Below are positions 1 through 8,778 of a DNA stretch of 64,000 nt, piece by piece. The position numbers and the translations under genes were made by a program. This DNA is from Epilithonimonas xixisoli (GTDB lineage: Bacteria; Bacteroidota; Bacteroidia; Flavobacteriales; Weeksellaceae). Position 1 is the first letter of the stretch. Each line of letters starts with the position of its first letter. The notes beneath the pieces are model-generated. The model had not been told where the DNA came from and searched no databases. It worked only from the letters and a program-made list of their open reading frames with translations. Location of the stretch: assembly GCF_004365655.1 (NCBI RefSeq), contig NZ_SOEO01000001.1:620001-684000 (forward strand). The letters run 5' to 3'.

Positions 1-752
1 GAAATCACGTGGTATTGATTGTTAACGATTCCTTTAGCTGCTTGCTCTCCTGAAGTTTTGATTGGGACAATTTGATCTTCGTCACCGTGAACAATCAAAG
101 TAGGAACTGTCACATTTTGAAGCTCTAGTCGGAAATCTGTGTTTGCCCAACTTTCTGCGGTTTTTACAGTGGCAATAGGAGATGCCTGCGACGCAATGCT
201 CCAATCATAATCCAACTGTTTGGGACTTACCAATGGTGCGAATATTCCGTGATTGTAAAAATTTTTATGAAAACCTTCCAAGAAATTGACGCGGTCATAT
301 TTTACATTTTTCAAGATCTCCTCCAAATCTACCGCAGGCACGCCGTCCGGATTGTCCTCTTTTTGTTTAACCAATGGAATGATCGACGCAATCAAAGCGA
401 CTTTATCTACGTTGTCTGAACCGTAATTGGTCAGAAAACGAACCACTTCGCCACCGCCCATTGAGAATCCAACTAAAACCACATTTTGCAAATCCAATTG
501 TGTGATGAGTTCTAGAAGATCATCGGCCAGTGAATTGTAATCATAATTGCCCAAAGTAGGCTGGGATTTTCCAAAACCTTTTCTGTCGTAAGTGATGACT
601 CGATAGCCCGCTTCCAACAATGCAGGAACTTGCAGCTCCCAAGATTTGCCGCTCAATGGCCAGCCGTGAATCAGAATAATGGGTTGTCCACTACCAAAAT
701 CCTCGTAGTAGAGGTTGAAATTTTTGTCTGTTTCTTTTGTGATGTAAGGCAT
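1..752 (-). CDS. Alpha/beta hydrolase, non-heme haloperoxidase type (C-terminus cut by window edge)
   Basis: About 250 codons are present and the frame runs open off the left edge, so the C-terminus is missing. The ATG at 750-752 gives MPYITKETDK. Visible family marks are the oxyanion region HGWPLSG (about residues 29-35), the nucleophile elbow GFSMGGGE with Ser98, and HGDEDQIVP carrying the likely catalytic Asp near the edge; the catalytic His lies outside the window. The family includes cofactor-free chloroperoxidases and esterases, and the real substrate cannot be told. No signal peptide is visible, so it is probably cytoplasmic. The gene at 46236-47057 is a paralogue with the same motifs. 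Calling it a hydrolase fold is secure; true haloperoxidase activity is unproven. Confidence 0.9.
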   Translation of the reverse strand, partial: MPYITKETDKNFNLYYEDFGSGQPIILIHGWPLSGKSWELQVPALLEAGYRVITYDRKGFGKSQPTLGNYDYNSLADDLLELITQLDLQNVVLVGFSMGGGEVVRFLTNYGSDNVDKVALIASIIPLVKQKEDNPDGVPAVDLEEILKNVKYDRVNFLEGFHKNFYNHGIFAPLVSPKQLDYDWSIASQASPIATVKTAESWANTDFRLELQNVTVPTLIVHGDEDQIVPIKTSGEQAAKGIVNNQYHVI

Positions 753-808
753 AATCTTTTAATTTTTGATATTAATATTTGATTATAATTATCCAAACAT
801 CAGACCAC

Positions 809-842
809 AAAAAAGACTTTCTTATTGGGAAAGTCCTTTAGT
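809..842 (-). terminator. Rho-independent terminator of the MG2/TonB-plug gene
   Basis: Read on the minus strand, AAAGGACTTTC pairs with GAAAGTCTTTT across a 7-nt loop and runs into T residues. It lies just after the stop of the gene ending at 860. Confidence 0.75.
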
Positions 843-859
843 TTTTTATTAATTTTCGA

Positions 860-3265
860 TTACTTCACTTCATTATAATAAAGAAGTCTGTCGTTTTTAT
901 CAAAACTAATGATGATGATTTGGCGGTTTTTAGCATCGTCATTATTAAAAAATTTTGCTCTTGGCGCAAGCCCCGGCTCTTCTGACAGAGAAGGATTCCA
1001 ATACAAAGTTTCCCGCGTGTCTTTTGTAATTTTCTTGTAAGCATCGCTGGTAATATCTGGCAATTCGAATTCCACAGATTTGTCATAGCCTCTCAGCACC
1101 AGTTTGTTTACTTTTTCTTGATCTTTTCCTTTGTCTTCGTCAGACACCATATTTCCTCGTTTTGTGTAGATGGCAACTGCATTAGAAATCAAACCACCGT
1201 CTTTCAAAACTTTTACCATCGCAATGTTGCTTACGGGGATAGAATTAATCATACTCGCATCCACAGGCATCTCATCCAAAAATAAACTCGCTTGTGAACC
1301 ACGGATACTCGGAACCAGATTTCCTGATTGATCCATTTGGAAAGTAAGTCCAGCTGCACGTCCTTGTAACCATTGCAGAATGTTTTGCGAAGCTTGAGCG
1401 TCTTTGTTTTCATTCACGAGGTCAAAGATGGTGGCATTCATACTGTTGAATCTTCCGGTAGAAAGTTCTTTGTCCAGCTCTGCCTTTTTATCCACTTTTT
1501 TCGCGGTTACTTTCACTTCTTCAATCGCTGTTTCCTGGTCAAAATCTTTTAGGGCTTGCTGGTTCTTTCTATTTTGAAGGGATTTTGCAATCGCAGGATC
1601 TGTGGATGAATTTGCGGTAGCTTTTACAAGCGAATAATTGGTAGTCGGAAGTGTATTTCTGTAAGGAATATTTGTGATTAATGGTTGAAAAACAATATTC
1701 AGATTGTCCGATTCTGAAGTTTCTTTTTTGTCTTTATTAAGGTAATAAGAAACTGACAATGGCTCATCAAAATAGATATTGTCGAGATAAATAAATCCAT
1801 TGTTATCCGTTACTGCTGGCACAAAATTCTTTTCTGATTTTTCTGTTTTCAGCAAAAGATTGATGTTTTTGTTGGGTAAAAATCTGCCATTGTTTGTTAC
1901 TTTTCCTTTGAAAGAAAGATTCTTGTGAGGTTTGTAATTGAACTCTGGCGTTTTCCCAGCCAAGAGAGATTCCCAATCAAATCTTTTCCATTTTTCTGAG
2001 ATTAATAGAGCGTCCAAAGCTTCCGCATTAGCATTTTTTTCAAAATACTGAGCCGGATTGAAGATTGATGACGTGAAATCTCCTGTGAGCCATTTTGCAC
2101 TTAGAAGCGAGTTTTCATTCCTGTTTTCGCTCAGATTGTTTTCTTTCACAAGTATCGTAAAATTTTTGTAATCCGAATCTGGTTCTATATCAAAACTATT
2201 AAAAGCGCGCGGTTCATTATTCATAGAAAAAGCCAAGGTGGGCTCATCAATATTCAGATTTTTTGGATTCACGAAAAAGAGTCGTTGTGCAACCGGATTC
2301 TGCTTGTCATCGAAAATGGTAATATGCAAAACTGCCGTTTCATCATTGCTTACTTTTGTTGGAATATTGCTTGTGGCATCGCTCGCAGTGGTTTTTATAT
2401 TGGCTCTGTAAACCATTTGGTTGTTGATGGTTCCTACGATGGTGTAGCCTTGCAGACCTTGCGTGAGATTGTTTCCCTTTATTTTATAATTAATGCCTTT
2501 TGCATCGTTTGTCAGTTGAAGATTAATTCCCGAATTGGCAACTGCTGGTAGATTTACCGTTTGTTTATTACCTTTATTATCCTCAATTATCGCTTTGTAT
2601 GTTTTTCCAAATTTTGGAGTGATGGTAAAAATTCCAACATTTTGATCCAATCCTTTGAAGCTTGCTAATTTTTCATTTGGCTTTTCAGAGTCTATCACAT
2701 ATCCGCTCCAAGCTTGTGGTGGATTACCTTGTGAGAAAATTCTGGCGGCAAATTTTGTAGCAATATTATCTATGAAAGTTCCGCTTTCCGGGAAAACGTT
2801 GGCGGTCCATTTGGTATTTTTATCTTGAACTAATTTCTGCTCAGAATTTGGATTGTAGATTGGAATTGGTTTTAGAAAATTAAACTCCTCAGAGAAATTG
2901 GCCATCCAAGTCGTGTAAGCACGGATGAAATAAACATCTTCATTCAAAAAGTTTGTCAAAACAAAAGTTCCGTCACCTTCTCCATTTTTCAGAAAAACTG
3001 TTTTTTTGTCCACCAGATTTTTACTGTGGTCGTAGAGTTCCACAAACAATGTATTCGAAATGGCAGATCGCCCGTAACCATTGAAAACAAAAGACTTGAA
3101 GTAGATATTGTCCCCGACAACATATTTGTCTTTATCCAAAAGCAAATACACTTTTTCCTGTGTATAATTCTGCTCCAGATTTTCAATCGCTTTGTCTATT
3201 TTATCTTGTGCGTTAAGTTGCATCATTCCAACCACATACATAAAAAAAATGAAGATTTTTTTCAT
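860..3265 (-). CDS. Exported MG2-domain / TonB-plug-domain protein of unknown role
   Basis: 801 residues. A signal peptide (MKKIFIFFMYVVGMMQLNAQ) is followed by a macroglobulin-like region (about residues 35-120, with the typical KVYLLLDKDKYVVGDNIYFK strand pattern). A long middle follows, with a carboxypeptidase-regulatory-like stretch near 440-520. A TonB plug-like domain at about 630-705 contains ILQWLQGRAAGL, SIRGSQASLFLDEMPVD and the typical VKVLKDGGLISNAVAIYTKRG end. There is no beta-barrel after the plug, so this is not a transporter; it is probably a periplasmic or outer-membrane-associated protein. Proteins of this architecture are common in Bacteroidota and mostly uncharacterised. 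An exact -7 element, TATTTTTG on the minus strand at 3306-3313, supports transcription from just upstream. Confidence 0.8.
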   Translation of the reverse strand: MKKIFIFFMYVVGMMQLNAQDKIDKAIENLEQNYTQEKVYLLLDKDKYVVGDNIYFKSFVFNGYGRSAISNTLFVELYDHSKNLVDKKTVFLKNGEGDGTFVLTNFLNEDVYFIRAYTTWMANFSEEFNFLKPIPIYNPNSEQKLVQDKNTKWTANVFPESGTFIDNIATKFAARIFSQGNPPQAWSGYVIDSEKPNEKLASFKGLDQNVGIFTITPKFGKTYKAIIEDNKGNKQTVNLPAVANSGINLQLTNDAKGINYKIKGNNLTQGLQGYTIVGTINNQMVYRANIKTTASDATSNIPTKVSNDETAVLHITIFDDKQNPVAQRLFFVNPKNLNIDEPTLAFSMNNEPRAFNSFDIEPDSDYKNFTILVKENNLSENRNENSLLSAKWLTGDFTSSIFNPAQYFEKNANAEALDALLISEKWKRFDWESLLAGKTPEFNYKPHKNLSFKGKVTNNGRFLPNKNINLLLKTEKSEKNFVPAVTDNNGFIYLDNIYFDEPLSVSYYLNKDKKETSESDNLNIVFQPLITNIPYRNTLPTTNYSLVKATANSSTDPAIAKSLQNRKNQQALKDFDQETAIEEVKVTAKKVDKKAELDKELSTGRFNSMNATIFDLVNENKDAQASQNILQWLQGRAAGLTFQMDQSGNLVPSIRGSQASLFLDEMPVDASMINSIPVSNIAMVKVLKDGGLISNAVAIYTKRGNMVSDEDKGKDQEKVNKLVLRGYDKSVEFELPDITSDAYKKITKDTRETLYWNPSLSEEPGLAPRAKFFNNDDAKNRQIIIISFDKNDRLLYYNEVK

Positions 3266-3305
3266 ATCAAAAAACTTATGATTTGTAAATTTTATTAAAA
3301 CCTAC

Positions 3306-3313
3306 CAAAAATA
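3306..3313 (-). promoter_or_regulatory. -7 element (TAnnTTTG) for the MG2/TonB-plug gene
   Basis: TATTTTTG on the minus strand matches the Bacteroidota -7 consensus exactly, about 41 bp before the start codon. No convincing -33 TTTG was found. Confidence 0.5.
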
Positions 3314-3400
3314 CAATATTTCTTTTGGGACTGGCATTTTTTGAGAGACTTTAAGACAGTTTTAAGATTATTAATTATATGTTCTCTTTAGTATTTTCAT

Positions 3401-3429
3401 AAAAAAAGCACCACGATTTGTGATGCTTA
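3401..3429 (-). terminator. Rho-independent terminator of the beta-helix T9SS gene
   Basis: On the minus strand AAGCATCAC pairs with GTGGTGCTT (one G-U) around a 5-nt loop and is followed by seven T. It lies about 28 bp past the stop at 3457. Confidence 0.85.
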
Positions 3430-3456
3430 CATTATTTTTTATTTTTTTTAAATTAA

Positions 3457-4887
3457 CTATTTAATGATCAGTTTAGTACTTGATTTTTTACCATCCGATT
3501 GCTGAGTGATGATGTAAACGCCGGATTGCAAATTGGTTTTGATTTCATTCTTCCCTTTGCTCACGATGGAAGAATGAACTACTTTTCCGCTAAGATCCTG
3601 GATTACGATGTTTCCTGCATTTTCAGTATCTAGGAAGAAATTATTTTTGCTTGGATTTGGGTAGATTCTGACAGATGATTTAGAAACATCAGAAACCGAT
3701 AATGGCAAAGCACAATCGTAGGGTTTGTAGGAAATTGTATTTGGATTTTGACTTCCTAAAACTTCCTCTACCATTGCATCTGTAGAAAGTTCACCCTCTC
3801 TCCAGCAGTTTCCGATAGCGTTGACTTGGTTTGTTGTATTGTTGAAAAATGCAACGGTGTCTCCTGTGTTTGCATTGTCTCTAAAAATATTGTTTCCTTT
3901 ATCCGTTTCAGTTCCCAGATCCAAAGTTCCGTTTGAAAGAACCGTAATTCCCCAAAGATTTCCTCGGATTTGATTGTTTCTAATCTTGATATTCTGAGCT
4001 GCATAGATAGAAATTCCACTTCCGCCATCGCTAGGAATATTTTCACTATTGTTATTTTCAAGAATATTATTTTTGATAATTCCGGATGCACCGCCACCGA
4101 TTGAAGTGATACCGTATCGATTGTCTCTTACCGTATTTCCTTCGATTCTGAAACGAGTTGAGCCGCCAGTCAGCATAGAGACGCCAATTCCACCAGCTTT
4201 TGTAAGGCTTCTGTTTCCGATAACCGTATTATTAATGACCTTTACCGAGTCAGTCACGGACATTCCGATATTGATTTGGGGCGAATTATTGTTGCCCGTA
4301 TTATTTCCAAAAAGATAGTTGTTTTCTATCGTTACAGAACCTCCTGTAGAAGTTCCTGAAGCAATGCCTGCCCGGAAATTTTCTATAAACTGAGAGTTTT
4401 TAATCACAGGATTTCCACGGAAAAGACTCACGGCGCCATTTGTGGCAACACCTGATACATTTTTACGAATCACGCAATTGTCCATTAAGAAACTGTCGGT
4501 TAAAACTCTTACGCCACCGCCATATTCTACAGTTGTATTTTTCATTTCTGCAAAAGATCCAATCTCAAACTGAATACCTTTGAAAGGGAAACCAGAATCC
4601 ACAGCATTGATCAAAAAATTAGATGCAGTTGTGCGGTATTCCCCGAAAACATAAAGCGCTTTGTCAGCATTCACACTCAATGTTGTGTTTTCGTCTATGG
4701 TAAGTTTGTCTGTGGCGGAAATTGTGATGTTTTCTGTCATCAGATAATGTGTGCCCATATTTTGAAGAACATTGGGAGCTGCTGCAGATAAGGTTGACAA
4801 TGTGTAACTTGTTCCGTTTCCGGGCGTTGTAAACTGGGCATTGAGGAAAGCGCCAGTCAGCATAAATAAAAAAGTAATTTTTTTCAT
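3457..4887 (-). CDS. Secreted right-handed beta-helix protein with T9SS type A sorting domain
   Basis: 476 residues. A short signal peptide ends near LNAQ. The body is a chain of parallel beta-helix repeats (about residues 70-370) recognisable by recurring short NN-rich turns such as IENNYLFGNNTG, VINNTVIGNRS and IEGNTVRDNRYG. The last 80 residues form the T9SS cargo signal: VRIYPNPSKNNFFLDT, then IQDLSGKVV and LQSGVYIIT, ending KLIIK. The protein should cross the outer membrane through the T9SS and be released or anchored on the surface. Beta-helix folds often belong to polysaccharide lyases, but no catalytic residues can be assigned, so the substrate is open. It is a single gene with its own terminator. 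Confidence 0.88.
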   Translation of the reverse strand: MKKITFLFMLTGAFLNAQFTTPGNGTSYTLSTLSAAAPNVLQNMGTHYLMTENITISATDKLTIDENTTLSVNADKALYVFGEYRTTASNFLINAVDSGFPFKGIQFEIGSFAEMKNTTVEYGGGVRVLTDSFLMDNCVIRKNVSGVATNGAVSLFRGNPVIKNSQFIENFRAGIASGTSTGGSVTIENNYLFGNNTGNNNSPQINIGMSVTDSVKVINNTVIGNRSLTKAGGIGVSMLTGGSTRFRIEGNTVRDNRYGITSIGGGASGIIKNNILENNNSENIPSDGGSGISIYAAQNIKIRNNQIRGNLWGITVLSNGTLDLGTETDKGNNIFRDNANTGDTVAFFNNTTNQVNAIGNCWREGELSTDAMVEEVLGSQNPNTISYKPYDCALPLSVSDVSKSSVRIYPNPSKNNFFLDTENAGNIVIQDLSGKVVHSSIVSKGKNEIKTNLQSGVYIITQQSDGKKSSTKLIIK

Positions 4888-5036
4888 AAGCCTAAAATTT
4901 TATTTTAATGATTTTAAATTTCGTAGCGATAATAATATTCTTTTAAAAAATTGACAGAGAAGTTTTCAAATTCTGACAAATCAAATTTATCAATGTATTT
5001 TGTCTTTATCACAATATATTTGCAAAAAAAATATTT

Positions 5037-5897
5037 ATGTTTTCAAATTTAATTGCAGGAACAATGCGGTGGGGTATTTGGGGTGCAAATCATTCTGAAA
5101 AAAATGTGCAGGAATTGATAGAAGTTTGCTTGGAGGAAAACATCACAACATTTGACCATGCGGATATTTATGGCAATCATACCACGGAAGAACTTTTCGG
5201 AAAAGCATGGAAAGAAATGAATATTGACCGAGAAAATGTCCAGTTCGTCTCCAAATGCGGCATCGTAATGAATTCGGATAAAAAACCTTCTGAACTCAAA
5301 TATTATAATTATAACTCGGATTATATTCTCAATTGTGTGGAAGAAAGCCTTACAAATCTAAACACAGATTACTTGGATCTTCTCTTGTTGCATCGTCCGT
5401 CACCATTGATGAATCCTGAGGAGATTACAGAAACATTTTTTAAATTGAAAGAAAGTGGAAAAGTAAAAGACTTTGGTGTCAGCAATTTTTCCGTTTCCCA
5501 ATTTGAATTGTTGGATGAATGTTTTCCGTTGATTACAAATCAAATTGAAGTTTCCATCAATCAAACAAAATCCTTTGAAGATGGAACTTTGGATCAAATG
5601 ATGATGAAGAAATTGAGCCCGATGGCTTGGTCTGTCTTGGGTAATTATTTCTCAGAAAAATCAGATCAAAATATTAGAATCAAAAAAATAATGGAAGTTC
5701 TTTGCCCGAAATATAATGCAGAGGAAAATCAAATTCTTTTGGCTTTCCTTCTGAAACATCCAGCGAAAATTTTGCCTGTAATTGGGACATCGAAAACAGA
5801 AACTATTAGGAAATTGAACCGATCTTTATTGATTGATTTGGAGACAATAGATTGGTTTAAGTTGCTGGAAGCCAGTAAGGGAAGCGAGGTGGAGTAG
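5037..5897 (+). CDS. Aldo/keto reductase
   Basis: 286 residues, a cytoplasmic NADPH-dependent oxidoreductase of the TIM-barrel AKR superfamily. The catalytic tetrad is visible: Asp40 and Tyr45 in TFDHADIYGN, Lys73 in FVSKCG, and His119 in LLLLHRP. The cofactor-binding motifs VKDFGVSNFS (about 155-164) and VIGTSK (near 257) are also present. The length and the RWGIWG start resemble the YdhF/Tas-like subgroup. The start follows an A-rich leader and an upstream TATATTTG element (about 5022-5029). It stands alone between unrelated genes, so the substrate, probably a small aldehyde or ketone, cannot be inferred. Confidence 0.9.
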   Translation: MFSNLIAGTMRWGIWGANHSEKNVQELIEVCLEENITTFDHADIYGNHTTEELFGKAWKEMNIDRENVQFVSKCGIVMNSDKKPSELKYYNYNSDYILNCVEESLTNLNTDYLDLLLLHRPSPLMNPEEITETFFKLKESGKVKDFGVSNFSVSQFELLDECFPLITNQIEVSINQTKSFEDGTLDQMMMKKLSPMAWSVLGNYFSEKSDQNIRIKKIMEVLCPKYNAEENQILLAFLLKHPAKILPVIGTSKTETIRKLNRSLLIDLETIDWFKLLEASKGSEVE

Positions 5898-5972
5898 TGT
5901 AATTTTACATAATATTTAAATTTAATATCAAAATTTCTGATTATTCAAAAATAATTGTAAATTGCACCCAGT

Positions 5973-5980
5973 TATATTTG
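5973..5980 (+). promoter_or_regulatory. Candidate -7 element for the RRM gene
   Basis: TATATTTG matches TAnnTTTG exactly. It would leave a 5' leader of about 70 nt before the start at 6054, which is plausible for a gene controlled by cold or RNA structure. The -33 box is not convincing. Confidence 0.4.
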
Positions 5981-6053
5981 AAATCAATAATGTCATTTTG
6001 TTGTTTTTCCTTAATATAATATTAAAACAACAGTTAACTTAATTTTTTTTAAA

Positions 6054-6389
6054 ATGAACATTTTTGTTTCAAACATCAATTACGCAACAAAGGATTATCA
6101 GTTGCAAGAATTATTCGAAGAATTTGGAGAAGTTTCTTCTGCAAAAATCATTACTGACAGAGATACTGGGAGATCAAAAGGATTTGGTTTCGTAGAAATG
6201 GGTGACGAAGAAGGAAAACAAGCGGTAGACGCTTTGAACCAAAAAGAATTTAACGGAAAAATTCTTAACGTAACAGAAGCTAGACCAAGAGAAGAAAAAC
6301 CAAGAAGATCTTTCGATAACAACCGTGGCGGTGGTTACGGAGGTGGAGATAGAGGAGGAAACCGTGGAGGCGGTGGAAACCGTTGGTAA
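6054..6389 (+). CDS. RRM-domain, glycine-rich RNA-binding protein
   Basis: 111 residues. One RNA recognition motif spans about residues 1-78, with RNP2 IFVSNI (3-8) and RNP1 KGFGFVEM (42-49) intact, including the aromatic residues that stack on RNA. The tail (about 84-111) is Arg/Gly-rich with GGG and RGG-like repeats. This matches the small RRM-RGG proteins found in Bacteroidota and cyanobacteria, which bind single-stranded RNA and are often cold-induced; in Bacteroidota, which lack Hfq in many lineages, they may act as general post-transcriptional regulators. It is monocistronic, with an AT-rich leader and a strong terminator. Confidence 0.93.
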   Translation: MNIFVSNINYATKDYQLQELFEEFGEVSSAKIITDRDTGRSKGFGFVEMGDEEGKQAVDALNQKEFNGKILNVTEARPREEKPRRSFDNNRGGGYGGGDRGGNRGGGGNRW

Positions 6390-6414
6390 TATCTTCCAAC
6401 TGGAAAAAAATAGA

Positions 6415-6443
6415 AGCGATCAGATTTTGATCGCTTTTTTTTG
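6415..6443 (+). terminator. Rho-independent terminator of the RRM gene, probably bidirectional
   Basis: AGCGATCA pairs perfectly with TGATCGCT around a GATTT loop and is followed by eight T. A weaker T-rich tract in the reverse direction may also end the convergent BlaI transcript. Confidence 0.9.
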
Positions 6444-6468
6444 TCGTTTTTTTGATGACTTAGAAAAA

Positions 6469-6948
6469 TTATTTTTTCTTATCCTTTTTCTTCTTTTTGT
6501 CTTTCTTCTTAGTTTTTTTCTCACCAGTTATCTCTTTGATGTAATCCTGGATTGGATTTTCTGGCTCTGTTTTTTTGCTTTCAAAAACCTTTTTGGACTC
6601 CATGTATTTAAAGAAATCATCTGTAGCTATCAATTCGTCATTCATCAAAATGTCAAAAAGTTCAATTCCGGAACCATTGAAATAGTTTTCTAGAAATCTT
6701 TTCAAAACAAACATTCTGTAATCAACAAATGTTACCGAAGGCCTGTATAGGTTTATTCGGCCTTGTTTTTCTGTGGTCAAATAGTTTTTTTCTACCAAGA
6801 TTTTCAGAAAGGTGGAAATGGTATTTTGATGAGGTTTCGGTTCTGGGAAAATATCCATCAATTCGCGAAAATAGATTTCACCTTTGTTCCAGATGAGTTG
6901 CATCACTTCTTCTTCAGAAGTTGTAAGAGGTTGTAAAATCATAAGCAT
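6469..6948 (-). CDS. BlaI/MecI-type winged-helix transcriptional repressor
   Basis: 159 residues. The N-terminal 80 residues have the Penicillinase-repressor fold: PLTTSEEEVMQLIWNKGE, then the recognition region HQNTISTFLKILVEKNYL and the wing GRINLYRP. The C-terminal dimerisation part is followed by an unusual tail of about 18 residues made almost only of Lys, Asp and Glu. BlaI-type regulators are normally paired with a BlaR1/M56 sensor protease; none is present. Instead the gene lies 3 bp after the PAP2 phosphatase gene and is probably co-transcribed with it. It may have a second start at Met3. Its targets are unknown. Confidence 0.82.
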   Translation of the reverse strand: MLMILQPLTTSEEEVMQLIWNKGEIYFRELMDIFPEPKPHQNTISTFLKILVEKNYLTTEKQGRINLYRPSVTFVDYRMFVLKRFLENYFNGSGIELFDILMNDELIATDDFFKYMESKKVFESKKTEPENPIQDYIKEITGEKKTKKKDKKKKKDKKK

Positions 6949-6951
6949 AGT

Positions 6952-7551
6952 TTAGAAAATAATAGCTTTTACCAGAATCAAGTAAATCAAAGATACAAAA
7001 ATAGCAATGCCTGCACCAGAGAAAACTTCTTTCGGCGTATGCCTTTTCAGAATTACTCTTGTAACACCAATTACGATAGAAAGTAGGAACCAAAACATTC
7101 CTATAATAGGTTCTATTGCAAAAAACAATGCAGCAACATAGATATTGAGACTCGTATGCATCGAACTTTTAATAAAAAAATTACTCACTTGCATAAGTAT
7201 TAATAAAATGCAAAGCATAAAAACCGTCCAGTCCATCTCTTTGTGAAGATAAAAATCAACACCTAGAAACACAACGGTCGCAATAATAATAAAGATATAA
7301 AGTGAATGCCTCTGTTTCCGATTCGAAACATCCATATTGGTGTAGTTCCCGTTCTTCACATTGCGATAGATCCAAAGCGCAGTAGGGATGATAAGCAAAA
7401 GCAAAATCGGAAAAAACTTTTTCGAAGCCTGCTCCCAAGTGTAATTTCTGTAACTGTAATAGAAAAAGTAGATTACCAGAGAAACCAGCGGATTGAAGAA
7501 GTTCGAAATCACTTTCGAAAAATTAAAAACAATAGGATTTTTGATTTCCAT
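6952..7551 (-). CDS. PAP2-superfamily membrane phosphatase
   Basis: 199 residues with about five or six hydrophobic segments (near 20-35, 48-62, 84-102, 107-128, 135-165 and 178-198). PAP2 signature traces are a basic motif around SNRKQRHS (about 76-83), SSMHTS (about 130-135, standing for PSGHT) and TRVILKRHTPKEVFSG (about 163-178), where the Arg and His of motif 3 are kept and the usual Asp is Glu. Enzymes of this fold dephosphorylate lipid phosphates such as undecaprenyl or phosphatidylglycerol phosphate. Motif divergence means the activity is not certain. It is the first gene of a two-gene unit with the BlaI-type regulator. Confidence 0.72.
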   Translation of the reverse strand: MEIKNPIVFNFSKVISNFFNPLVSLVIYFFYYSYRNYTWEQASKKFFPILLLLIIPTALWIYRNVKNGNYTNMDVSNRKQRHSLYIFIIIATVVFLGVDFYLHKEMDWTVFMLCILLILMQVSNFFIKSSMHTSLNIYVAALFFAIEPIIGMFWFLLSIVIGVTRVILKRHTPKEVFSGAGIAIFVSLIYLILVKAIIF

Positions 7552-7729
7552 TCACAAATATTTCGATTTCAAGATACAAAAATTATCAGCTTCTGCAAAT
7601 TTCTAAATTTGATTATTATTCAAAGATTTTGCAATCGATTACGCAAATTCTCATATTAATTTAGTGTAATGATTTTAGACAATGGAAAAATATGATAATA
7701 TGCATACAATAAAGAAAGATTTTTTTTCT

Positions 7730-7737
7730 TATTTTTG
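7730..7737 (+). promoter_or_regulatory. -7 element for pdhA-aceF
   Basis: TATTTTTG is an exact TAnnTTTG match, 20 bp before the pdhA start codon, leaving a very short leader. The -33 position is A-rich and lacks TTTG. Confidence 0.6.
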
Positions 7738-7757
7738 CTACATATTTCGAAATTACA

Positions 7758-8762
7758 ATGAAAGAATTTTCTAAAGAAGTGTACCTTAAATGGTACGAAG
7801 AAATGACGATGTGGAGAAGGTTTGAAGACAAATGCCGTTCTCTTTACTTAAAACAAAAAATCAGAGGTTTTTTACATCTATATAACGGTCAGGAAGCGAT
7901 TCCTGCAGGTTTTACCCACGCAATGGATCTGTCCAAAGACAGCATGATTACGGCATACAGATGCCATATCCATCCAATGGCAATGGGCGTAGATCCTAAA
8001 AGAATTATGGCAGAACTTTGCGGGAAAGCAACAGGGACATCCCATGGTATGGGAGGTTCTATGCACATTTTCAGCAAAGAGCACCGTTTCTATGGTGGTC
8101 ATGGTATTGTTGGAGGTCAGATTCCTTTGGGAGCTGGTATTGCTTTTGGAGACAAATATTTTGACAGAAAAGCAGTAAATATCTGTTTTATGGGAGATGG
8201 TGCAGTACGTCAAGGTGCGCTTCACGAGACTTTCAATATGGCAATGAACTGGAAACTTCCAGTAGTATTCGTTTGTGAAAACAACGGTTATGCAATGGGA
8301 ACTTCTGTGAAAAGAACAGCCAATCACGAGGATATTTATAAATTAGGATTAGGTTATGAAATGCCTTGTCTTCCTGTAGATGCGATGGATCCAGAGAAAG
8401 TAGCAGAAGCAGCTTACGAAGCGATCGAAAGAGCGAGAAGAGGAGACGGGCCAACTTTTATCGAAGCTAGAACTTACCGTTTCAGAGGTCACTCTATGTC
8501 AGATGCTGAACCTTACAGATCCAAAGACGAAGTGGCACAATATAAATTGGAAGATCCAATCGAGATTGTGAAAAGCAGAATCTTAGAAAACAACTGGGCT
8601 TCTCAAGAAGAATTGGACGCTTTGGAAGAAAAATCAAGAGCTTTCGTAGAAGAGTGTGTTGAGTTTATGGAAGAATCTCCATATCCAGACGCTTCTAAAC
8701 TTTACGATTATGTATATTCCACTCCGGATTATCCATTCATCAACAAATTAGAAAATAATTAA
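7758..8762 (+). CDS. pdhA: Pyruvate dehydrogenase E1 component, alpha subunit
   Basis: 334 residues. It carries out the thiamine diphosphate-dependent decarboxylation of pyruvate together with an E1-beta chain, feeding acetyl groups to E2. The ThDP motif runs from GDGAVRQG (Gly146) to CENN about 30 residues later. The phosphorylation-loop region with RGHSMSDAEPYRS (about 243-255) and the early RRFEDKC and HGMGGSMHIF segments are typical of E1-alpha. The length is normal for a heterotetrameric E1. The gene is followed after 16 bp by aceF. The E1-beta gene is not adjacent and must be elsewhere in the genome. Confidence 0.97.
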   Translation: MKEFSKEVYLKWYEEMTMWRRFEDKCRSLYLKQKIRGFLHLYNGQEAIPAGFTHAMDLSKDSMITAYRCHIHPMAMGVDPKRIMAELCGKATGTSHGMGGSMHIFSKEHRFYGGHGIVGGQIPLGAGIAFGDKYFDRKAVNICFMGDGAVRQGALHETFNMAMNWKLPVVFVCENNGYAMGTSVKRTANHEDIYKLGLGYEMPCLPVDAMDPEKVAEAAYEAIERARRGDGPTFIEARTYRFRGHSMSDAEPYRSKDEVAQYKLEDPIEIVKSRILENNWASQEELDALEEKSRAFVEECVEFMEESPYPDASKLYDYVYSTPDYPFINKLENN

Positions 8763-8778
8763 TTTTATAAAAAAAATT

